The notes under the pieces were generated by a model. It searched no databases. It was not told the origin of the DNA and saw only the letters and a list, made by a program, of their open reading frames with translations. Source: Nitrospira sp. (GTDB lineage: Bacteria; Nitrospirota; Nitrospiria; Nitrospirales; Nitrospiraceae). From it: a DNA stretch of 64,000 nt. The DNA is taken from the NCBI GenBank assembly GCA_024760545.1, contig CP060501.1:558001-622000 (forward strand). The letters are read 5' to 3'. Both the position numbers and the translations under genes were made by a program. Below, piece by piece: positions 52,910 to 63,868 of this stretch; position 1 is the stretch's first letter; every line of letters begins with the position of its first letter.

Positions 52910-55698
52910 AATCGTTTGTATTTCTTCTCGATTGTGCCTTGAATATCTTCCACCAAACGAAGGCTTTTCAAGAGCGTGGGAATATGTTCTTGCACGGTCA
53001 GGTTGAAGTGAATCGGCGGTGTCGTCTTCAGATCCGGATTTCTGCCTTCCAACCGTGCGATCAGATCCAACATTCCGTTCTCACCGTATTTCATCCCCAC
53101 GCGCAACACGCTGTAATGAAAGTTATTGAGGGCATGGGCTACCAGCCGGAGTTGGCTGTCGGACTCTGGAAGCACCCTCGATGACTCCGGTGGTGACACA
53201 TATTTTATGACCCCACCGGGAGGTTGTGCCTCGACCACTCCGTCCTTCATGATGACCCCGCCACCGGAGGTGATCGTCACAGGAAGTGTCCCGTTCAACG
53301 TTCCCGTTCCGTGGAGCCCTTTTTGCTGCTCCACACTGAGAATTTTCGCCAGATCGAGATTCCGTAGAGAAAAGGTCGTCCCAAAGGGAGGTCGGGCCAC
53401 GTTTCCCACCGGTCCCAGACTTGCGACAGTGCCTCCGAAGACCTCGCACTGAAAGTCATTCACGTCAACGACCGGCCGCTCTTCCGCCAACTTCCATCTC
53501 ATCTGGAACGAGGCTGCGAGGTTGGTGACTTCAACCCCGCTCTGTATCGAAGTCACGAAAATGGGAGCCGGCTGGGTCGTGGCAACCGACTCCAGTCCCG
53601 GCGCGCGCAATTCCATCGCGGTGCTAAAGCCCTTTACAATATGATCATAATAGAAGCCTGACAGCTTTTCGGCCACAACCTTCGTCGTCGCCGACGTTAA
53701 TTTCATGCCATTGATCGGGTCGCCGAAGCCGCCGGACCAGGCCGCATCGAAGCGAACGGTAAAGGTCCCATCTATGAGATCGATCGAGGGAGGCAGGCCC
53801 ATCATGATCCTGCTGAGTCGCCGCTCGGCCCCATTGAACGTCAGAGGACCGATGGCGCCATGCAGAAGCCCTTGAGCCGCCTGCAACGGTTGCTCGATTC
53901 TGGCTGTCATGAGCCCTTCTTGCACGGGAGTATTGACCCGAAGGTCGGCTTTGATGCCGGTCTGACCAGCCGTAAAACTGACGACCCAATCACTCGTGGA
54001 GGGGCCCCAAGAACCTGAATCCGGACTCACTCCATTCACCGACAATGTCCCATGGGTGCTCCAAGCAGTTCCTGCGGTCTCGAGTTCCTGAACTCTCAGA
54101 AGGCCTTGTGCGACATGAGCGTTCCAGCCGCCTATTCTCATTGTCGGGGCCCGCACCGTTGCGATCATGGGTCCCCCATTGCAACGAATCGCTGTCAGAT
54201 CGCATTCCACTGTCAGCGGCTCCGATAGATGCAATGTCAGGGTGGAAATATGCGTCGTGCCGCGTCCGATCTGTTTGGCCGTCACCGAGGATGTCGGCGA
54301 CAGAACTCCCTGCACATGTGTCCGGGCCAGTTTCACCGTCCCTCGGACTCCTCCCATCGCTTCTTTGGCCGAAAGGAACTCGGTGACTGCTTTCGGGAGG
54401 CTACCCTCCAAATCGTAGGCCCCCTCGGCCAACACCAGCTCATTTCCGAGACCTTCGGCGCGGGTCGTTTCAAACTGCGCCACAAGCGGCCCAGGTGTCC
54501 GCCCGTAGGTCACATGTAATGGTCCTTGCGCCACCATGCGTACAGGCGCTTCCGTCCAATATAAGGTCCCCTGTACGGGTTTCCTATTTTCGATCCGCAC
54601 CGGCTGATCACCGCTGGGGAGAATTAATCGAACCACTTCTGGAATGATACGAGGTTGAGTGTTAATTGTGGCCGTGAGCAGAACACCGGGGCTCAATGCC
54701 CACTCGACCTGTTTCGCATTACCTCCGAACGTCCCCTCATAGGCCACGGCGATGTCCTTTGCCACGCCCTTCAAGGCCGGCAAGGTGGCATTCACTCTCA
54801 TATTGCCGTCCAAATGCGTGTGCTCGTCCTCCCACAAAGAACTCAACGTCGCTTCGGCCGCCGCGTTTCCGGCCCAATCTATCGCCACATGTCCCGTGAC
54901 CTTCTCCAATTCCGGACCAATGGGAACAAGAAGCGCGATAAAGGGAGCCAGTTCTTGCACATTAATCTGGAGATTCCCATTGACTTGAATCTGCGAGCCG
55001 TTTGGATGCGCCTGGGACTGCCATGACACAATGGGTGCCGCTTGAGGCCGTTGGGATGCCAAGGTTGCCGACCAAGTACTTGCGGAATTCCCGACCACGG
55101 CGAGGCCATAGGAGGCCGTATCGCGTCCCCGGAACGACAAGTGACCTCCCAACTCTCCGCCTCGATAGGTGAGACTCCCTTCTATCGTCACCTTGCGGAG
55201 CGGTCCTGTCGCCTGTTCACGAAAAATGGTGAGATGATCGAGTTGCAACTCATCGAACGGAAGAATCGGCAGGCTCCGCAAGAGATCGCCCGCGGTCAAC
55301 AAGCTCCACGGTGATTCTTCGTCATCGACACGATCGGCGGCCCTGCTGTCCGTCTGAGTTGGACCTGTCGACGGAACGTTCAGCACATGGACGGCGGCGT
55401 CTCGAAGCACAATATGATTCACACGGCCTTGGAGCAACTGAGTCAGATCATACTGGATCTCCGCATCCGTCAGGGAGACCATCAATCGTTCTTCACCCAA
55501 ATCCTGTTGAAACGAAATGACCGGGATGCGCATCCGGTCCCAGCCCGGATAACCGAGTTGAAGGATGACGTTGCTGTATCCATGCTGGCGAAGGCCTCGC
55601 GTCAGTAGATAGGATACACTCAGCGGCAGCAGTAAATAGCTGCTAAAGAGCGCCACCAGCCCGAGAAGCACAGCCATTTGGTACCGTTGAGTCAGCAT
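52906..55698 (-). CDS. ydbH: YdbH-family (AsmA-like) protein
   Basis: 930 aa with an N-terminal transmembrane helix (VLLGLVALFSSYLLLPLSVSYLL) and a long beta-rich periplasmic body with repeated strand-forming segments. The C-terminal end carries the conserved DUF3971/YdbH segment FSLRNLDLAKILSVEQQKGLHGTG, then VIMKDGVVEAQPPGGVIKY. AsmA-like members (YhdP, TamB, YdbH) bridge the inner and outer membranes for phospholipid transport. The downstream ynbE and ydbL genes are coupled. Confidence 0.9.
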   Translation of the reverse strand: MLTQRYQMAVLLGLVALFSSYLLLPLSVSYLLTRGLRQHGYSNVILQLGYPGWDRMRIPVISFQQDLGEERLMVSLTDAEIQYDLTQLLQGRVNHIVLRDAAVHVLNVPSTGPTQTDSRAADRVDDEESPWSLLTAGDLLRSLPILPFDELQLDHLTIFREQATGPLRKVTIEGSLTYRGGELGGHLSFRGRDTASYGLAVVGNSASTWSATLASQRPQAAPIVSWQSQAHPNGSQIQVNGNLQINVQELAPFIALLVPIGPELEKVTGHVAIDWAGNAAAEATLSSLWEDEHTHLDGNMRVNATLPALKGVAKDIAVAYEGTFGGNAKQVEWALSPGVLLTATINTQPRIIPEVVRLILPSGDQPVRIENRKPVQGTLYWTEAPVRMVAQGPLHVTYGRTPGPLVAQFETTRAEGLGNELVLAEGAYDLEGSLPKAVTEFLSAKEAMGGVRGTVKLARTHVQGVLSPTSSVTAKQIGRGTTHISTLTLHLSEPLTVECDLTAIRCNGGPMIATVRAPTMRIGGWNAHVAQGLLRVQELETAGTAWSTHGTLSVNGVSPDSGSWGPSTSDWVVSFTAGQTGIKADLRVNTPVQEGLMTARIEQPLQAAQGLLHGAIGPLTFNGAERRLSRIMMGLPPSIDLIDGTFTVRFDAAWSGGFGDPINGMKLTSATTKVVAEKLSGFYYDHIVKGFSTAMELRAPGLESVATTQPAPIFVTSIQSGVEVTNLAASFQMRWKLAEERPVVDVNDFQCEVFGGTVASLGPVGNVARPPFGTTFSLRNLDLAKILSVEQQKGLHGTGTLNGTLPVTITSGGGVIMKDGVVEAQPPGGVIKYVSPPESSRVLPESDSQLRLVAHALNNFHYSVLRVGMKYGENGMLDLIARLEGRNPDLKTTPPIHFNLTVQEHIPTLLKSLRLVEDIQGTIEKKYKRL

Positions 55699-55946
55699 GT
55701 TTTTCCTGACCCTGGTTCGAGAATGCGATGCTGGTTCTCAAACAAACTCTCAAGCTCTGTCAAGATGTCCGAACGGCTCTGCACAGGACTTAGTCCGATA
55801 GTCCCGCTCGCGTCGTGCTGGTGTCCGGACCATTTCGTCGCCATTTTAAGCCAGTCCGCCGTCTGTTAGCACAATTGAGAGCCCATCTCCACATGCTTGC
55901 TGCTATCACGACGGAAAGAACATTAGCCGATCAGCTCCGAGCGTAA

Positions 55947-55978
55947 AACAAACGACCCCGAGCTAGGTAAGGTTTGTT
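55947..55978 (-). terminator. candidate terminator behind the prepilin gene
   Basis: AACAAAC/GTTTGTT (7-bp stem, 55947-55953 with 55972-55978) with GTTTTA as T-run on the minus strand, 17 nt past the prepilin stop. Confidence 0.35.
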
Positions 55979-55994
55979 CATAAGTTCGGAAGGA

Positions 55995-56567
55995 TTACTT
56001 GAAGCAGAAGTTCATATCGAGCAACCCATCTGCCGCGACGGTAGCCTCGCCCCCTTGTCTGCAATTGGCTTTTGCTGAGTTACTTCCTGCCCCAGCACCC
56101 GCCCCGCCCGTCCCCTGATCTGCAGAAAGGGCCCCGCCGGACTCAGTTGCGCCTCCACTTGGTCCAGCTAGCTTCACCGGATCGGTCCTCTGCAGAAAGG
56201 TCCCATCCTTGCTATGCGTCAAGACCAAGGCCGGCTGTGTCTTTTCTCCGGAAAGGGAGATCGCGCTTGCTTGGAATGATGCCCCTCCCTTCTCTAGGCG
56301 AACCGTCACCTTGTAGTACCTGAGAGTCGAGCTCAACGAAAACCCGATCGCATTGAGATCACCCGAATACGTTCCATGGTTGGCGTAGTAGAGCGTTTCA
56401 AGACGGTCGATTTCTGCCAGCGCCACCTCGGCTTCCACGGATCGCGCTTTCTCCACAAAATGTCTATGCGAAATCATGGCCAATGCGGCAAGAATGCTGA
56501 GGATGGCTAAGACCATCATCACTTCAATCAACGTGAAACCAGTGTCTTCCCTGATTCGCTGAATCAT
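55995..56567 (-). CDS. type IV prepilin / type II pseudopilin
   Basis: 190 aa. Prepilin leader MIQRIREDTG|FTLIEVMMVLAILSILAALA: cleavage after G10, F11 as first mature residue, E15 as the conserved +5 glutamate. The globular part ends with cysteine pair C167 and C188. It overlaps the upstream HAMP gene by 4 nt (ATGA). A lone pilin gene with no pil or gsp genes nearby, so machinery must be elsewhere. Gly/Ala-rich low-complexity linker (GTGGAGAGAGSNSAK) before the last strand is odd. Confidence 0.92.
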   Translation of the reverse strand: MIQRIREDTGFTLIEVMMVLAILSILAALAMISHRHFVEKARSVEAEVALAEIDRLETLYYANHGTYSGDLNAIGFSLSSTLRYYKVTVRLEKGGASFQASAISLSGEKTQPALVLTHSKDGTFLQRTDPVKLAGPSGGATESGGALSADQGTGGAGAGAGSNSAKANCRQGGEATVAADGLLDMNFCFK

Positions 56568-57193
56568 CGGGGTTTCGTGCGTAACTCGCGACGCGATCCG
56601 AAGTCGAATCGCTGTACGGTTGCAGCAATGTCCTCGATGGCATGACGCGCCTCTTCAACATCCGACGATCCGGTCTGTTCGATTTTCAGCAATGCCGCTC
56701 GCAGCGTGTGCGCCTGGTGCTGAATATGGGCAAAGGACTGCTCAATATTTTCCAAGGCCTGATTGGCGGTCGCAGCCAGTCCATCCAATCGGTCACTCGA
56801 GCGAAACTGCATTCTCCAACGAAGATTTCCCTTTGCCCATTGCTGAATGCTTTCGTCGAGCCGATAGAGCGGGCCTGCAACCCGCCGTGTCACCACGAGA
56901 CTGAAAATGACCGAACCAAAGAACAACACGGGAACGGCAACCCAGACCGTCTTGCTCAGCATCAGCATTTCTTCCGCGGCGACTTGGCGTTCTTCTATCG
57001 AATCGCTGGTATACAGCGCCACCATGGGTTTGATATGGGCGCCGTAGAAAGCCATCGTGAAGAACAGTGCCGAGTAGAGGAACAACAACAGTCCGATCCA
57101 AGCGACATAACCCTTTTGAATTCGATGGACAAAAAACCCATCTCGACGGTCGACAGTGGGGGAAGCAGGTTTTGCGGCGGTGGCTGTCTTCAT
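56564..57193 (-). CDS. membrane protein with HAMP domain, no output domain
   Basis: 209 aa from ATG 57193 with GGGAGGAAAG upstream. Two transmembrane helices (residues ~32-55 and ~85-108) flank a short periplasmic loop, followed by a HAMP linker (VTRRVAGPLYRLDESIQQWAKGNL) and a coiled helix to the end. No histidine kinase, cyclase or methyl-accepting part follows. It overlaps the prepilin gene by 4 nt and so is probably co-translated and functionally linked to pilus assembly or regulation; this is inference. Confidence 0.8.
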   Translation of the reverse strand: MKTATAAKPASPTVDRRDGFFVHRIQKGYVAWIGLLLFLYSALFFTMAFYGAHIKPMVALYTSDSIEERQVAAEEMLMLSKTVWVAVPVLFFGSVIFSLVVTRRVAGPLYRLDESIQQWAKGNLRWRMQFRSSDRLDGLAATANQALENIEQSFAHIQHQAHTLRAALLKIEQTGSSDVEEARHAIEDIAATVQRFDFGSRRELRTKPR

Positions 57194-57305
57194 CTTTCCT
57201 CCCGTTTGTCCCTGGCATGACAACCGGCAATATCTCTGCGATTCAAGGTACCATTGAGTGTGTCACTGACCAAGGAAATGGAGGCTTTTGTGAGGGAGGA
57301 GAATG

Positions 57306-57533
57306 CTATGGCAGGGCTTGTTCGGAATCTCGGGGGGTCTCAGCCGTCGGTTCCTCACATTTCTTGCAGTTCAGGATAGAGCCTAGATGGTGGGTGCGCC
57401 CGGCCAGGGTCAGGACCCAAGGGCGATCGATAAACGGAGGTTGATGCCGTACGTGCTGCCCATGACCACATGCCAGATCAGCCACCCAGTCGCCATATTC
57501 ATCCTGGTGATATCCGATGATCGGCTGTTGCAT
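57306..57533 (-). CDS. DUF3565-family protein
   Basis: 75 aa, matching DUF3565: IIGYHQDEYGDWVADLACGHGQHVRHQPPF, then RPWV and the C-terminal CKKC pair. Cys/His residues (C22, H24, H27, C56, C59) are plausible zinc ligands. Small proteins of this family are often induced by stress; function unknown. Nearly the whole gene is conserved domain. Confidence 0.88.
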   Translation of the reverse strand: MQQPIIGYHQDEYGDWVADLACGHGQHVRHQPPFIDRPWVLTLAGRTHHLGSILNCKKCEEPTAETPRDSEQALP

Positions 57534-57578
57534 TTCACAGCACTTCCGTCATTGCATTTCTTTCGGCTTGCGCCAAGG

Positions 57579-58034
57579 TTAGCGCTTCTCAAACGGCAGT
57601 TCACGTCGATGAGCAGCAGAAAAATACTTCCAGTGCTTTTGCTCATCTTGATCGAAGCTTCCGACGAATATCACATGTCCGTCAAGGTGGCGAAACTCTG
57701 AGAGGGTTGTTCGGCAATTCTTGGAATCGATGACACGCGCATCGAACTGCCCCACCACATACACCATGCCTTTTGCCGCCTGATAGATGTTCCGGCGCCC
57801 TGCATACCCTGTATCAGGAAACAACTCAGTTGAGGACGAACAGCCTCCCATCCCCTTGATATTCATGGTGAGATTGAATCGCTGAAGGAATGGATCCGTT
57901 GCCATTCTGACGATCGTCAGTTGAAGTCCCGCCGAAGCTATTTCAACCGAAGCCGGCTCGGGGATATTGCTATTGCACCCTACACAGAGCAGTATCGCAC
58001 TTCCAAGGATGGTCAACCATACTGGCTCGTTCAC
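57579..58034 (-). CDS. lipoprotein, unknown function
   Basis: 151 aa with lipobox LLCVGC (residues ~15-20), mature N-terminus SNIPEPASVEI, then a beta-rich body with C-rich turn GGCSSS and FVGSFDQDE. Overlaps the GlcG-like gene by 4 nt. No family recognised. Confidence 0.7.
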   Translation of the reverse strand: MNEPVWLTILGSAILLCVGCNSNIPEPASVEIASAGLQLTIVRMATDPFLQRFNLTMNIKGMGGCSSSTELFPDTGYAGRRNIYQAAKGMVYVVGQFDARVIDSKNCRTTLSEFRHLDGHVIFVGSFDQDEQKHWKYFSAAHRRELPFEKR

Positions 58035-58576
58035 TTGGCTGTAGGAACCTTAGGGGCTGCACCGATCGCGTCAAGGCCCTCCTGGGCGCAGGCATCATCC
58101 AGATGGGCGCCTGGCGCTCCACCGACACCAATTCCCCCAACCACGTCTCCGCCGATTTCGATGGGAAGTCCTCCACCCAGAATCAGAATCTCACCGTTCA
58201 TGTCACGAAGCGCTTGCAAGGTGGGAACTTTCGCGATGAGATCGGCCAACTCACTTGTCGGGCGTCGCACACTCGTTGCCGTATACGCCTTCTTTCGGCT
58301 GCTATCGACGGTATGCGGTCCGGCACCATCGGCACGCCCCATCGCACGAAGGACGCCGGCACGATCAACGACAGAAACGCTGACTCGATACCCATCTTTC
58401 TTGCAAGCTTCCAATGCAGCTTGAACCGCTTTGTTGGCTGACCCAAACTGCAACACGGATTCTTTCTGCAACTCGTCGGCAGTAGCCAAGGAAGGCGCGA
58501 ACAAGCTTCCTAGTGACACCATGGCGATGACGGAGACGACCAACCGATTCTTTTGTTTTGGCATCGACAGCTGCAT
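58031..58576 (-). CDS. GlcG/HbpS-family exported protein
   Basis: 181 aa from ATG 58576 (ATG 58579 also possible), with ATAGGAGG upstream. Sec signal peptide (NRLVVSVIAMVSLGSLFAPSLATA). The mature part matches GlcG/HbpS heme-binding-like family: VSVVDRAGVLRAMGRADGAG, then GGGLPIEIGGDVVGGIGVGGAPG. Members bind heme or degrade glycolate-related compounds; role not clear here. It overlaps the lipoprotein gene by 4 nt and so is co-transcribed with it. Confidence 0.9.
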   Translation of the reverse strand: MQLSMPKQKNRLVVSVIAMVSLGSLFAPSLATADELQKESVLQFGSANKAVQAALEACKKDGYRVSVSVVDRAGVLRAMGRADGAGPHTVDSSRKKAYTATSVRRPTSELADLIAKVPTLQALRDMNGEILILGGGLPIEIGGDVVGGIGVGGAPGAHLDDACAQEGLDAIGAAPKVPTAK

Positions 58577-58669
58577 CATTGGTCCTCCTATCCCACCTGC
58601 TCAGCGTACGGATGCGTGTGGGGCGCTGTCAAGAGATCGGCCGGCGTCAGTGGGATGGAGTACTTTTCG

Positions 58670-60739
58670 CTACCGAGTGATCGTACTTTTTCGTCGCGTT
58701 GGACGAACCCGTTCGGCGGTGATCGCTGTTCCAAGGTCCTCGACCATCGCACGTAGCGGCTCCGCGATCGACCAAGCTTGCGCCGGACATCCGCGTGGCC
58801 GATGGGGAGGATCTCCGTCAAAAACCTCAGAAACATGTCCCACGCAAACCTCTCGTAAATGAGCCGCCAGACCTTCGAGCGACAATCGGGCCTGGCTTCT
58901 TGCTTTGATACCCGTACCGAATGCTTTCACCCATGCCGTCACAAAGGGCCCGAGTAGGTAGGGCCACACTGTTCCCTGGTGGTACGCACTATCGCGTTCC
59001 GAAACTCCACCTTCAAGCCGCCCGCGATAGCGGCTATCCGTCGGCGAGAGCGTTCTCAGCCCCACGGGAGTGTGGAGATGGTCTTTGACGATGTGAAGAA
59101 TTTGTCTGGCTTGGTCCTTTGTCAGAAGATCATCGCACAGAGAGATCGCATAAATCTGATTGGGGCGTATCGACCCATCATTACCCGCGGGACCATCGAT
59201 CGTATCGTACAAATAGTTTCCGTCCTCGTACCAGAATCTCGTTCGGAACGCCTCGACCGCTCGTGCCCGATCCGTCCGACAACCCATGGCATAGTCCGGC
59301 TCTCCAAATTGGGCGGCAAGACGTGCGCCGATGTCCAACGCCCTGATCCACAACGCCTGAATTTCGACCGGTTTTCCATGCCGCGGCGTGACCACCCGAT
59401 CGCCGATTTTCGCGTCCATCCACGTGAGTTGGATACCCGCGGTTCCGCCGCTGATGAGCCCGTCTCTGTCCATATGGATGTTATACCGCGTGCCGCGACG
59501 ATACCCATTGAGAATCTGTTTGATCGCCGGCCAAGCGATCGATCGGACATGCGGCGTATCCTGACTGTAGGCGAGATACCGATCGACGGCGTACACGAAC
59601 CAGAGCGATGCATCGATCGTGTTGTACTCGGGCTCTTCTTCATTGTCAGGAAATCGATTGGGAACCATCCCTTCCGATATATGAGGAGAAAACGATTCGA
59701 TAATCTGCCAAGCAATTTCATGCCGTCCTGTGACCAGGCACAGCCCCGGAAGGGAAATGAACGTATCTCGTCCCCAATCCGTGAACCAAGGATACCCTGC
59801 GATCACGGTCTGCTTATCGCCTCGCACAGACACAAACGCTTCCGCTGCGCGCTGAAACGCCACAGCCAGCGGGTCAGCTTCCGGCATGGCCTTTCGTAAC
59901 CGCGCACGACGAGCGCGCTCACGGCGAGTGAGGACGGCGATGTCGAACTCGCCGATGTCTTCGCTGCTGAACGTCAGTGTGTGTTCCTTTCCCGGTTGCA
60001 ATTCGAATAGAAACTCTCCTGGTGACCACCAATCCTCCTCGCAATCAAGCCCTCGCTCCCGTTCCACCGGAAACTCCAGGCGACGGTACCAATCGGGGAC
60101 ATGTCGATAGGCACCTGAATGGACCGCTTGTATGCCCGGCAAGTCACGGTAAGGCCGCCAGTACACCTGTCCTTCCTCGAGTTTGGCTTCTATCGAAAGC
60201 GTTCCATTCTCGCGATGCAGTCCATGATAGTCACGGCCCGTCAACATGGGCCGGACGCGAAGAATCCCGCCGGCCTTTGTTGCGTCTGCCAACTTCCATC
60301 GCACGATGACAAGGTCGTGTCCCCGAAGGCACAAGATCTCGCGTTGAATCTTTTTGCCATGATACACAAAGGTCCATGTCGGCCAGGGCGTCGATGTGAA
60401 TGAGGTGCAGTGGACATATCCCTGAGGATGGACTGCGCCTGGGTAGAGATTAGTCGATAGAGAAAACTCTTCGCCGTCGATGTGAACCCATTCCTCGACA
60501 TGATTGACCAGCACATACCGATCACTGGGCGGTTTTCGCGCGGTCAACAAGAGCGCATGGTAGCGGCGTGTATTGGCTCCGGCGACGGTCCCTGAAGCGA
60601 ACCCGCCACGACCGTTCGTCTCCAGCCATTCAAGGCTGAGTGCATGATCGAGACTTTGGCACTCTTCTTTGCGGATCACTATGGTCCGTATCTCGTCATC
60701 CGCGACATTAGCTTCATGAACGACGTGTGACGGTTTCAT
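58670..60739 (-). CDS. amylo-alpha-1,6-glucosidase (GDE/GH133-like)
   Basis: 689 aa. N-terminal glycogen-debranching N-type region: [27 protein letters not shown]-terminal (alpha/alpha)6 barrel: [20 protein letters not shown] with the catalytic [46 protein letters not shown]. Hydrolyses alpha-1,6 branches of glycogen-like glucans. ATG overlaps the upstream gene's stop by 4 nt (ATGA), so both are translated together. Start at 60739 has GGGGA close by; an in-frame ATG at 60781 is another option. Confidence 0.9.
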   Translation of the reverse strand: MKPSHVVHEANVADDEIRTIVIRKEECQSLDHALSLEWLETNGRGGFASGTVAGANTRRYHALLLTARKPPSDRYVLVNHVEEWVHIDGEEFSLSTNLYPGAVHPQGYVHCTSFTSTPWPTWTFVYHGKKIQREILCLRGHDLVIVRWKLADATKAGGILRVRPMLTGRDYHGLHRENGTLSIEAKLEEGQVYWRPYRDLPGIQAVHSGAYRHVPDWYRRLEFPVERERGLDCEEDWWSPGEFLFELQPGKEHTLTFSSEDIGEFDIAVLTRRERARRARLRKAMPEADPLAVAFQRAAEAFVSVRGDKQTVIAGYPWFTDWGRDTFISLPGLCLVTGRHEIAWQIIESFSPHISEGMVPNRFPDNEEEPEYNTIDASLWFVYAVDRYLAYSQDTPHVRSIAWPAIKQILNGYRRGTRYNIHMDRDGLISGGTAGIQLTWMDAKIGDRVVTPRHGKPVEIQALWIRALDIGARLAAQFGEPDYAMGCRTDRARAVEAFRTRFWYEDGNYLYDTIDGPAGNDGSIRPNQIYAISLCDDLLTKDQARQILHIVKDHLHTPVGLRTLSPTDSRYRGRLEGGVSERDSAYHQGTVWPYLLGPFVTAWVKAFGTGIKARSQARLSLEGLAAHLREVCVGHVSEVFDGDPPHRPRGCPAQAWSIAEPLRAMVEDLGTAITAERVRPTRRKSTITR

Positions 60740-63417
60740 TCCCCTGATTGTTGAATCAACTTTGCAACAAGTCCCGTCCATCCGGTCTGATGGCTGGCGC
60801 CGATACCGGCCCCGTTGTCGCCATGGAAGAACTCGTAAAAAAGGATCGCGTCTCGCCAGTAGGGATCCTCCTGAAACTTCTTGGTGCCTCCGAACACAGG
60901 ACGCCGGCCGGTTTTGTCTCGAAGAAAGATATGCGTGAGTCGGCGCGAAAGTTCTGCGGCGACCTCATTCAGGGAAACCGATCGACCGGATCGTGTCGGA
61001 TATTCGACTTTGTACTCATCACCGAGAAAATAGTGGAATTTCTGGAGCGACTCGATCAACAGGTAGTTGACCGGGAACCAGATAGGTCCCCGCCAATTCG
61101 AATTGCCTCCGAAGAGCCCGGTGCTCGATTCGGCAGGCTCATAGTCCACTCGATAGTCTCTGCCCATGATAGAAAGCACATAGGGATGATCCTTGTGGTA
61201 GCGAGAGAGCGCGCGAATGCCATAGGGCGAGAGAAATTCTTCTTCATCGAGCATGTACCGTAGGACCGACTTCAGCCGCACGGGATTGACGAGGGACAAA
61301 AACCTCCGGACTTCTCCATCCCGTGAGTGGGTCTCGACATGGGCGCTGAAATCCGGACGGTTTTCGATAAACCACTGCATGCGGTGCTTAAACCGAGGGA
61401 GCCTGTCGATCAACTCAGAGTCGAGCGTTTCCACGGCGAAGAGCGGGATCAGCCCGACGAGCGAGCGGACCTTGAGCGGAAGGGTTTGTCCGTCCGGCAG
61501 ATGCAACACGTCGTAAAAAAATCCGTCTTCTCTGTTCCAGAGCTCGATTTTTTCACCGCCGATGTTGTTCATGGCCCTGCAGATGTACACGAAATGCTCG
61601 AAGAACTTGCTTGCGACATCTTCGTACGCCCGATCATCACGCGCCAGCTCCAGTGCAATCGAAAGCATGTTCAAGCAATACATCCCCATCCAGCTGGTGG
61701 CATCCGACTGTTCGATATGCCCGTCGGTCGGCAGCGGAGCGCTGCGATCGAACACACCGATATTGTCCAGGCCCAAAAACCCGCCTTGAAAGATGTTTTT
61801 TCCATCGGCATCTTTTCGATTGACCCACCACGTAAAATTCAAAAGCAGCTTATGGAACACGCGTTCGAGAAAAACGCGATCACCGGCTCCTCTCCTCTTT
61901 TTTTCGATCTTGTAGACACGCCAGGCAGCCCAGGCATGGACCGGAGGGTTGACGTCTCCGAACGCCCATTCGTACGCCGGAATCTGCCCGTTTGGATGCA
62001 TGTACCATTCCCTCAACATGAGGATGAGCTGTTCCTTGGCAAAGGTCGAATCGACAAGGGCCAATGGAATACAATGAAATGCCAAGTCCCAAGCGGCATA
62101 CCACGGATACTCCCACTTGTCCGGCATCGAGATCACGTCGGCGTTGTAGAGATGTGTCCAGTCGGCATTCCTTCCCCGGAGTCGCTCGTGAGGAGGATCC
62201 GGCATTCCTGGATCGCCGACAAGCCAACGCTTCAGGTCATAGTGGTAGAACTGTTTGCTCCACAATAATCCGGCAAATGCCTGTCGCTGCACCCGTCTCG
62301 CATCCTCCGACAGATCAGGCGGGGCCAGTTCGTCATAGAACTCGTCGGCCTCCTGAATCCGCTTCTTAAAGAGGCCGTCACACTTCGTCACGTCGAAGCC
62401 GTTTGCGTCCATTTCATTGGTCAAACGCAGGCGAACAATATCCGTGGCACCGGGAGACAGAGTGAACGTATAGTGAGCGGCAGCTTTTGAGCCCACCTTC
62501 TCGGGACTCACGGCATCCTTCTGGCCCTCTATCACATAATCGTGAAAACTGTCCTTGACATATTGAGCACCCTCCTGATCGCCGTACAATCGCCGGGTAT
62601 TCGTTTCATTCTCAGTAAACAGCAACGTCGGTTGCCTTTCGCACCAAAGGCGACGCCGGCCGTAATACTCGTGATCCAGTTCGATCACGCTCATCTCGTT
62701 CACCGCTTTCCCTTCACGTAACCTCGGTCGGCGCGCATCCAGTCCCCACGACCAGGTATTCCGAAACCAGAGAGTGGGCAACAGCGTCACCCCTGCCTGA
62801 TCTGGCCCGCGATTGGTGATGTGAATACGAACATAGAGATCTTCTGCGGTCGCCTTTGCATACTCCACGACGACATCGAAATAACGATTCTCGTCAAAGA
62901 TTCCTGTGTCGACGAGCTCATATTCGAGGGCCTCACGTGGGCGACTGCGATTCTCCTCGACTAGTTTTGCATATGGAAACTCAGACTGTTGATACTTATA
63001 CAAATACTTCATGTATGAATGTGTAGGTGTTGAATCTAAATAGAAATAGTACTCTTTTGAATCTTCGCCATGATTTCCCTCATTGCCCGTCAAACCGAAT
63101 ATCCGTTCCTTCAGAATCGGATCGCGCCCATTCCAGAGAGCGATGGCGAAGCAGATGTATTGATGACGATCAGAAATACCGGCAAGGCCGTCTTCGTTCC
63201 AGCGATAGGCGCGCGAGCGAGCGTGATCATGCGGAAAGGCTTCCCAGGCTGTTCCGTGAGGACTATAGTCTTCACGCACCGTTCCCCACGCGCGCTCACT
63301 CAGATAGGGTCCCCACCTCTTCCAATGCCGTTTGCGGGCCGCATCTTCGTCGAGCCGTTTCCGCTCAGCGCCTTGAGGAAGTTGAGATTGAGAAGAAGGC
63401 CGGCTGACTGGTCTCAC
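60736..63417 (-). CDS. MGH1/GH63-like glucosidase
   Basis: 893 aa. Belongs to the glycoside hydrolase 63 / MGH1-like (mannosylglycerate hydrolase-like) clan of (alpha/alpha)6-barrel glucosidases: [12 protein letters not shown] at the N-terminus, [37 protein letters not shown], the mid-sequence [15 protein letters not shown]-type [59 protein letters not shown]. Probably acts on a glucan or compatible-solute glucoside; paired with the debranching-type enzyme, the two may degrade stored glucan. Substrate assignment is inference. Confidence 0.85.
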   Translation of the reverse strand: MRPVSRPSSQSQLPQGAERKRLDEDAARKRHWKRWGPYLSERAWGTVREDYSPHGTAWEAFPHDHARSRAYRWNEDGLAGISDRHQYICFAIALWNGRDPILKERIFGLTGNEGNHGEDSKEYYFYLDSTPTHSYMKYLYKYQQSEFPYAKLVEENRSRPREALEYELVDTGIFDENRYFDVVVEYAKATAEDLYVRIHITNRGPDQAGVTLLPTLWFRNTWSWGLDARRPRLREGKAVNEMSVIELDHEYYGRRRLWCERQPTLLFTENETNTRRLYGDQEGAQYVKDSFHDYVIEGQKDAVSPEKVGSKAAAHYTFTLSPGATDIVRLRLTNEMDANGFDVTKCDGLFKKRIQEADEFYDELAPPDLSEDARRVQRQAFAGLLWSKQFYHYDLKRWLVGDPGMPDPPHERLRGRNADWTHLYNADVISMPDKWEYPWYAAWDLAFHCIPLALVDSTFAKEQLILMLREWYMHPNGQIPAYEWAFGDVNPPVHAWAAWRVYKIEKKRRGAGDRVFLERVFHKLLLNFTWWVNRKDADGKNIFQGGFLGLDNIGVFDRSAPLPTDGHIEQSDATSWMGMYCLNMLSIALELARDDRAYEDVASKFFEHFVYICRAMNNIGGEKIELWNREDGFFYDVLHLPDGQTLPLKVRSLVGLIPLFAVETLDSELIDRLPRFKHRMQWFIENRPDFSAHVETHSRDGEVRRFLSLVNPVRLKSVLRYMLDEEEFLSPYGIRALSRYHKDHPYVLSIMGRDYRVDYEPAESSTGLFGGNSNWRGPIWFPVNYLLIESLQKFHYFLGDEYKVEYPTRSGRSVSLNEVAAELSRRLTHIFLRDKTGRRPVFGGTKKFQEDPYWRDAILFYEFFHGDNGAGIGASHQTGWTGLVAKLIQQSGE

Positions 63418-63682
63418 AAGATCTGACTCCGCACGAGCAAATTAAGTATTCGATGGGAGTACGATGCACCCACCGCGGACGGGAATCAAGCCGGTCCTCA
63501 ATTGGTATATGGGTCTCGGCTTGTCTTCCTCTTCGGTCTGTTGAAGCTTTCACTGAACAATACTACGGCCGTGAGCCGAACAAAAGTCAGTGCTGTACAA
63601 AGAGGATGAGTTTGGAGAGAAAACCAACTATCGTTATCGGATTGTCAAGGGAGAAACCGGTAGGCGTTGAGTAGATCGAACT

Positions 63683-63868
63683 TTAACTCCAGACCACTCG
63701 CTCTTGATTCAGCAGATACTCAATTACTTCGATGCTATTCCGCATTTGGATCTGAGCCTGCTCAGACATGGGGAGCACTGCGCCGACGAGCTTGCCGGAC
63801 TCCATCTCTGACAATGAGGGAATGCCCTCACCGGACAACTTTTCAAGCTCACTACGGAAACTCGCCAA
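63683..63868 (-). CDS. small hypothetical protein with TTG start
   Basis: 61 aa starting at TTG 63868 with AGGAGG 6 nt upstream, the better start than the upstream ATG at 63976 whose leader looks non-coding. Composition is soluble and helical (SFRSELEKLSGEGIPSLSE, QIQMRNSIEVIEYLLNQE). No family recognised; no coding neighbour on the same strand before the window end. Confidence 0.6.
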   Translation of the reverse strand: MASFRSELEKLSGEGIPSLSEMESGKLVGAVLPMSEQAQIQMRNSIEVIEYLLNQERVVWS

